NCBI GenBank assembly: GCA_016200485.1
Contig: JACQEP010000010.1
Coordinates: 62,001-126,000, forward strand
Reading direction: 5' to 3'
DNA from: Gammaproteobacteria bacterium
GTDB taxonomy: Bacteria > Pseudomonadota > Gammaproteobacteria > Tenderiales > Tenderiaceae
Length of the DNA: 64,000 bases
Every line of letters starts with the position of its first letter. The stretch's first letter is position 1. The position numbers and the translations under genes were made by a program. Below the pieces are notes generated by a model that saw nothing but the letters and a program-made list of their open reading frames with translations, searched no databases and was not told the origin of the DNA. Of this stretch, positions 60,767 to 64,000 are shown in pieces.

Positions 60767-62466
60767 AGATACTCCTCCGCAGGGTACATAGTGCTGATGA
60801 GCTGCTGGTAACGTTTCTCGATCTCCGCCCGGCGAACCTTGAGTGTCGTTGTCAATTCCCCTGCCTCGATGGATAGTGGCCCGGGGAGGAAGGCGAATTT
60901 CTTCACCTGCCGGTTGCCAGGAAGGTTGACATTGCGTTTCTCTATTTCGTGCTGAACGTAAGCCGTCGGATCCTGGTTCGCGATGAGCAGTTGTGATGTG
61001 AAGGACTCGTCCATGGCGACGAGGGCAGTCAGGTACTTCCTTCCGTTGCCGATCACCACAAATTGTTCGATGCCTAAGATGTCTTTAAAGTTGCTCTCGA
61101 TCTCGCTCGGGGAAATCCGCTGGCCAGTGGAAGTCTTGATGATCTCCTTCTTCCTTCCCGTGATATAGACATAGCCGTCTTCTATCCGTCCCAGATCACC
61201 AGTTTTAAGGTATCCCTCCTCATCGAAGAGACCGCTGTCGGTTTCGCCCCAGTAGTTCTTCAGCGCGGCGGGCGTCTTGACCAGTATCTCCCCATCTGCG
61301 GCCAGGCGCAGGTTCATAATAGACGTAGGCTGACCCACCGACCCATAACGGACCGCGCCGGGGCGGTTCATTGTCATCAGCATTGCGGCTTCGCTCGCCC
61401 CATACACTTCATAGGTGGGCACCCCAAGGGCATCAAAGAACCGGAGTATCCTGGGATCGACAGGGGCGGAGCCGGAAATCAGGAAACGCATCTCTGCGCC
61501 CCATACGGCACGCCGTAGTTTACCTAGCAACAAATGATCGGTGATCGTCAATAAAATTGGAAGCGGAAATCGAGCTCGGAGGGCAAGAAGACTGTTCACC
61601 ACGAAGGCTGCGAACGGCTTCTCTCGCAGTTTTTTGCAGATTTCCGCATAAACCTTTTCGAGAAGCCTGGGGACAACTACCAAAAAAGTTGGATTGACTT
61701 CCTTGATCTTGCCGAATAGGGTAAGCGGATCCTTGACGAAATACTGAGCGACATCGAGTTGGTAGTTGAGAGAGGAAATCAGCCTGCCAGTACCATTGCT
61801 GAGCGGCACCCATATCAAAGTCTTATGATGCCCCCTTCGAAATTCTGTTGCAAATGCCTCCCCCATGACGGGGAATCCCATGGTGAGCTGGCAGTGACAC
61901 AGTGGAATACCTTTGGGTCTGCCGGTAGTGCCAGAGGTGAATATGATGGCGGCCAAGCCTTCGGGATGTGCCCGGCATGAAAGAGCAGGGGCCGGGGCGG
62001 TTCTCATCAGGCTATCGAAATTGTGCGAACAATTGTCTGTAGTGACACTATTATCGAACAAACAGACAAACACGAACCGATCTCGCGATTGCGGTGAAAG
62101 CATCTCCAACAACTCATGATTCTCGACAAAGAGACCGCAGACGTCGGCGTTTTCGATGATGTAATCCAGATCGTGGCCAGTACTTTTGGGGTCAAGACCG
62201 ACCGTGATGTCGCCGACGTACATTATTGCCTTGTCTGCGACCTCCCATTGGTAACAAGGCCGGGCCAATATTGCGATACAGCTGCCTTTTTCGATGCCTT
62301 GCTCGCTCAGGGCTGTGGCAACACCGAGGATATCTCTGTAATACTCATGATGTGTTCGCGATATCCAGCCATTCGGGGTTTCTAAAAAGAAGGCGATGGC
62401 ATCCGGTTTTTCATCAACCTTGCGTTCGATGGATTCAATCAGCGTCAGCGGGTGAGAGTTGGCCAT
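60763..62466 (-). CDS. AMP-forming acyl-CoA/fatty acid ligase
   Basis: The 567-residue protein is an ANL-superfamily ligase of the long-chain type: AAIIFTSGTTGRPKGIPLCH at about residue 174 is the P-loop, TYEVYGASEAAMLMTMNRPG at about 349 the adenine motif, YLKTGDLGRIEDGYVYITGRKKEIIKTSTG at about 420 (A7/A8 region). It activates a fatty or other carboxylic acid to an acyl-adenylate and then a thioester. It lies 7 bases downstream of the PP-loop gene and overlaps the reductase gene. Confidence 0.86.
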   Translation of the reverse strand: MANSHPLTLIESIERKVDEKPDAIAFFLETPNGWISRTHHEYYRDILGVATALSEQGIEKGSCIAILARPCYQWEVADKAIMYVGDITVGLDPKSTGHDLDYIIENADVCGLFVENHELLEMLSPQSRDRFVFVCLFDNSVTTDNCSHNFDSLMRTAPAPALSCRAHPEGLAAIIFTSGTTGRPKGIPLCHCQLTMGFPVMGEAFATEFRRGHHKTLIWVPLSNGTGRLISSLNYQLDVAQYFVKDPLTLFGKIKEVNPTFLVVVPRLLEKVYAEICKKLREKPFAAFVVNSLLALRARFPLPILLTITDHLLLGKLRRAVWGAEMRFLISGSAPVDPRILRFFDALGVPTYEVYGASEAAMLMTMNRPGAVRYGSVGQPTSIMNLRLAADGEILVKTPAALKNYWGETDSGLFDEEGYLKTGDLGRIEDGYVYITGRKKEIIKTSTGQRISPSEIESNFKDILGIEQFVVIGNGRKYLTALVAMDESFTSQLLIANQDPTAYVQHEIEKRNVNLPGNRQVKKFAFLPGPLSIEAGELTTTLKVRRAEIEKRYQQLISTMYPAEEYL

Positions 62467-62473
62467 TTTGTCC

Positions 62474-63628
62474 TTAACCGACGCCGATATCTTTTTTTGT
62501 CAATCCGAGTTGCGCGAGGGTATCTATTACCGTTTTATTGATGAAGCGGCCGGTTTTGGTCGAGTATTCCAACATCTCGAAGAGATTCAGCCAGTAACCC
62601 CGCTCGGATTTACCCTCGCGAACCATGCGTGCGAACTCCACCTCGAAGCTACTGTAGCCAAATCGTGCTACTTCAGCCATGCCGATTACGGGAATGACTG
62701 CGTTATTGGTGAGCAGCGGGCTGCTACGTTTACTATCGATCAACCCGAGCCTGGATACTTCGCGGAGTATGAACGCCTCGTCGAGATCCCATACATAATA
62801 GGGGAAGATAAAACGCGGTATCCGTTCTTTAGGGAAAAGTGAGCCGTCGAACCAGTGCTGCATTTCTTCCTCGGTAAACACCTCGCGTAACAGAATACCC
62901 GCATGGGTCGTCAGCTTCGCCTGCTCCTGTTCGGGAGGAAACTCGAAACCAATGGGCCCGAAGACATTCTCGATTTGCACGCGGGAGAGACCGCATATCA
63001 CGAGCGGAATATCCATACGGGCGGCAAAATTCTTGGCGGTATCAAAAGTGATGTGCCCGTCGAACTGGTCGACGATGCTATAGCCAGTTTGCTTGTCCAG
63101 GTTGGTTAATGCGTAGCGAAAGGCTTTTTTTACAAACGACGGTTGGGGCCGCACCGTGATGTGGTCTACGTCGAATCGCCTGAGAATACGATTTGCGTTC
63201 TCCACTGCGTATGGGCTTAGGAAACCATTGTCTACCAGCATCGTTAGGATTCGCAGGCCCGGGTAATCGGTAACGAGGCGATGCAAAAGATAGGCACTGT
63301 CCTTGCCACCGCTGAACAGCAGAATGGCATCGTATGAACCCTTGGCCTGTCCTTGGTAGGTCTTGAGAATATCATTGATGGGATCCTCGCCGTAGTGCAC
63401 GGCTTCGGACGTTGTGGCAGGAGGAGCTGCCTGGTAATTACGACATTCCTGGCATAAACCGGTGTCATCCAGGGTACTTGCCATTTCAGGCAAAATACAG
63501 TTGCGACAGCGCCGTGACAGGTGTTGCCCTAACAACGGCTGGATAAAGCGCCACAGATAACGGGCAGTAAACTCTACAGTCCGCACTTCCCGAGCGAAAG
63601 TCGTCTTGTTATCCACGTCCATGGACAC
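62474..63628 (-). CDS. N-acetyl sugar amidotransferase-like PP-loop protein
   Basis: The 384-residue protein has an N-terminal four-Cys zinc-ribbon-like motif (CRNCILPE and CQECRNY, about residues 41-64) and the ATP PP-loop DAILLFSGGKDSAYLLHRL at about residue 99. This arrangement matches the WbpG/PseA-type N-acetyl sugar amidotransferases, which make acetamidino sugars with ammonia from a partner HisH-type glutaminase; no such partner is present here. FPPEQEQAKLTTHAGILLREV and FPYYVWDLDEAFILREV fit the family. It heads the operon with the acyl ligase and reductase, so its substrate may be a non-sugar carboxylate instead. Confidence 0.78.
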   Translation of the reverse strand: MSMDVDNKTTFAREVRTVEFTARYLWRFIQPLLGQHLSRRCRNCILPEMASTLDDTGLCQECRNYQAAPPATTSEAVHYGEDPINDILKTYQGQAKGSYDAILLFSGGKDSAYLLHRLVTDYPGLRILTMLVDNGFLSPYAVENANRILRRFDVDHITVRPQPSFVKKAFRYALTNLDKQTGYSIVDQFDGHITFDTAKNFAARMDIPLVICGLSRVQIENVFGPIGFEFPPEQEQAKLTTHAGILLREVFTEEEMQHWFDGSLFPKERIPRFIFPYYVWDLDEAFILREVSRLGLIDSKRSSPLLTNNAVIPVIGMAEVARFGYSSFEVEFARMVREGKSERGYWLNLFEMLEYSTKTGRFINKTVIDTLAQLGLTKKDIGVG

Positions 63629-63847
63629 CCGCTGTCGAATTTATCGTCCCGTGTCACCTTTCATAGCTCATTGTATCTCATCATCCTTGCTGTGAGAGCG
63701 TTCCGTTTATATATCAAACGAAAAATGTCGGTGGTCTCCTTAAAGGGAACCATCTAATCCAGGCTTACAGGGGCCAGAAAACACTACAGCAAGAATCCTC
63801 AGCCTAAAATTTTCGCCTGCGAAGAGTGCACACTGTCTGCCGAACAA

Positions 63848-63880
63848 TAAAAAAGCCCGGAAGCTTGGCTCCCGGGCCCA
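63848..63880 (-). terminator. Intrinsic terminator of the PEP-CTERM gene
   Basis: On the minus strand GCCCGG (63878-63873) pairs with CCGGGC (63861-63856), with an inner AGC/GCT stem (63871-63869, 63865-63863), followed by a run of T complementary to the A run 63850-63855. It lies about 45 bases after the PEP-CTERM gene's stop at 63922 and fits as its terminator. Confidence 0.8.
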
Positions 63881-63921
63881 TGATTATTATTTCTATCTTT
63901 TTTTAAATACTATTAAGAATA

Positions 63922-64000
63922 TTAAGATGCCTTGCGGCGACGGGCAACTGCGCCCAGCCCGGTCAACCCTGCACCCAACAGCAACAGGCTGCCCGGCTCA
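63922..64000 (-). CDS. PEP-CTERM protein, C-terminal sorting tail (partial; rest beyond window)
   Basis: Only the last 25 codons are in the window. The minus-strand frame ends EPGSLLLLGAGLTGLG, then AVARRRKAS and TAA at 63922: a near-consensus PEP-CTERM signal with a membrane stretch and an Arg-rich end. The base before GAG is T, so the preceding codon can be the first Pro of Pro-Glu-Pro (CCT). Exosortase A cleaves such tails, so this is very probably a substrate of the XrtA at 42440. The exported part and its function are outside the window. Confidence 0.88.
   Translation of the reverse strand, partial: EPGSLLLLGAGLTGLGAVARRRKAS

Noticed and set aside
63629-63847. Possible small gene or promoter signals upstream of the PP-loop gene
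   Set aside because: No ORF with family features; AT-rich pieces resembling -10 boxes have no suitably spaced -35, so no promoter is claimed.

Overview
The window is about 64 kb of accessory, polysaccharide-centred DNA from a Gram-negative proteobacterium, probably a Beta- or Gammaproteobacterium that forms biofilms or flocs. That placement is an inference from an exosortase A (XrtA) exopolysaccharide locus with its usual partner genes, a PEP-CTERM sorting tail running off the right edge, and moderate base composition with locally AT-rich genes. No rRNA, tRNA, CRISPR array or complete insertion sequence was seen.

Layout. (1) 1-18.1 kb, plus strand: a glycan assembly block. It holds a methyltransferase-glycosyltransferase fusion cut by the window edge, GT2 and GT4 glycosyltransferases, a WbsX/GH99-like protein, an FG-GAP/ASPIC protein, a terpenoid-cyclase-fold protein, a UDP-GlcNAc 2-epimerase, a sulfotransferase, a deacetylase, a membrane alkaline-phosphatase-superfamily enzyme with a Thr in place of the sulfatase Cys, a broken acyltransferase-3 gene and a FkbM methyltransferase. 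(2) 18.1-24.6 kb, minus strand: six genes whose enzyme set matches the Campylobacter jejuni O-methyl phosphoramidate (MeOPN) pathway: a CysC-like kinase, a methyltransferase, a PEP-synthase-like glutamine kinase, a class I amidohydrolase and a cytidylyltransferase, followed by a sulfotransferase-like protein that is a good candidate for the final transferase. (3) 24.9-30.1 kb, minus strand: a secreted TPR protein, two glycosyltransferases, a membrane-anchored deacetylase-fold protein and a sulfotransferase. (4) 30.3-32.2 kb, plus strand: an asparagine-synthase-like enzyme lacking the glutaminase Cys. (5) 32.2-54.1 kb, minus strand: the XrtA locus, read right to left: Wza-like export lipoprotein, Wzz-like chain-length protein, tyrosine kinase, outer-membrane barrel, ExeA-like ATPase, UDP-GlcNAc 2-epimerase, deacetylase, FemAB-like protein, glycosyltransferase, exosortase A, glycosyltransferase, amidotransferase, sulfotransferase, deacetylase, two glycosyltransferases, CapK-like ligase and O-antigen-ligase-like protein. 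(6) 54.5-63.6 kb: an RND/MMPL transporter and two tandem exosortase-associated N-acyl amino acid synthase-type acyltransferases on the plus strand, facing a three-gene minus operon (PP-loop amidotransferase, acyl-CoA ligase, thioester reductase). (7) 63.8-64 kb: a terminator and the C-terminal end of a PEP-CTERM protein.

How they fit together (inference). The XrtA operon makes, exports and ligates an exopolysaccharide and processes PEP-CTERM proteins. The other blocks supply sugars and decorations, including possible sulfate, methyl, acetyl removal and phosphoramidate. The right-hand block looks like a route to a secreted acylated small molecule. The most notable content is the apparently complete phosphoramidate pathway inside an exosortase-type polysaccharide region.
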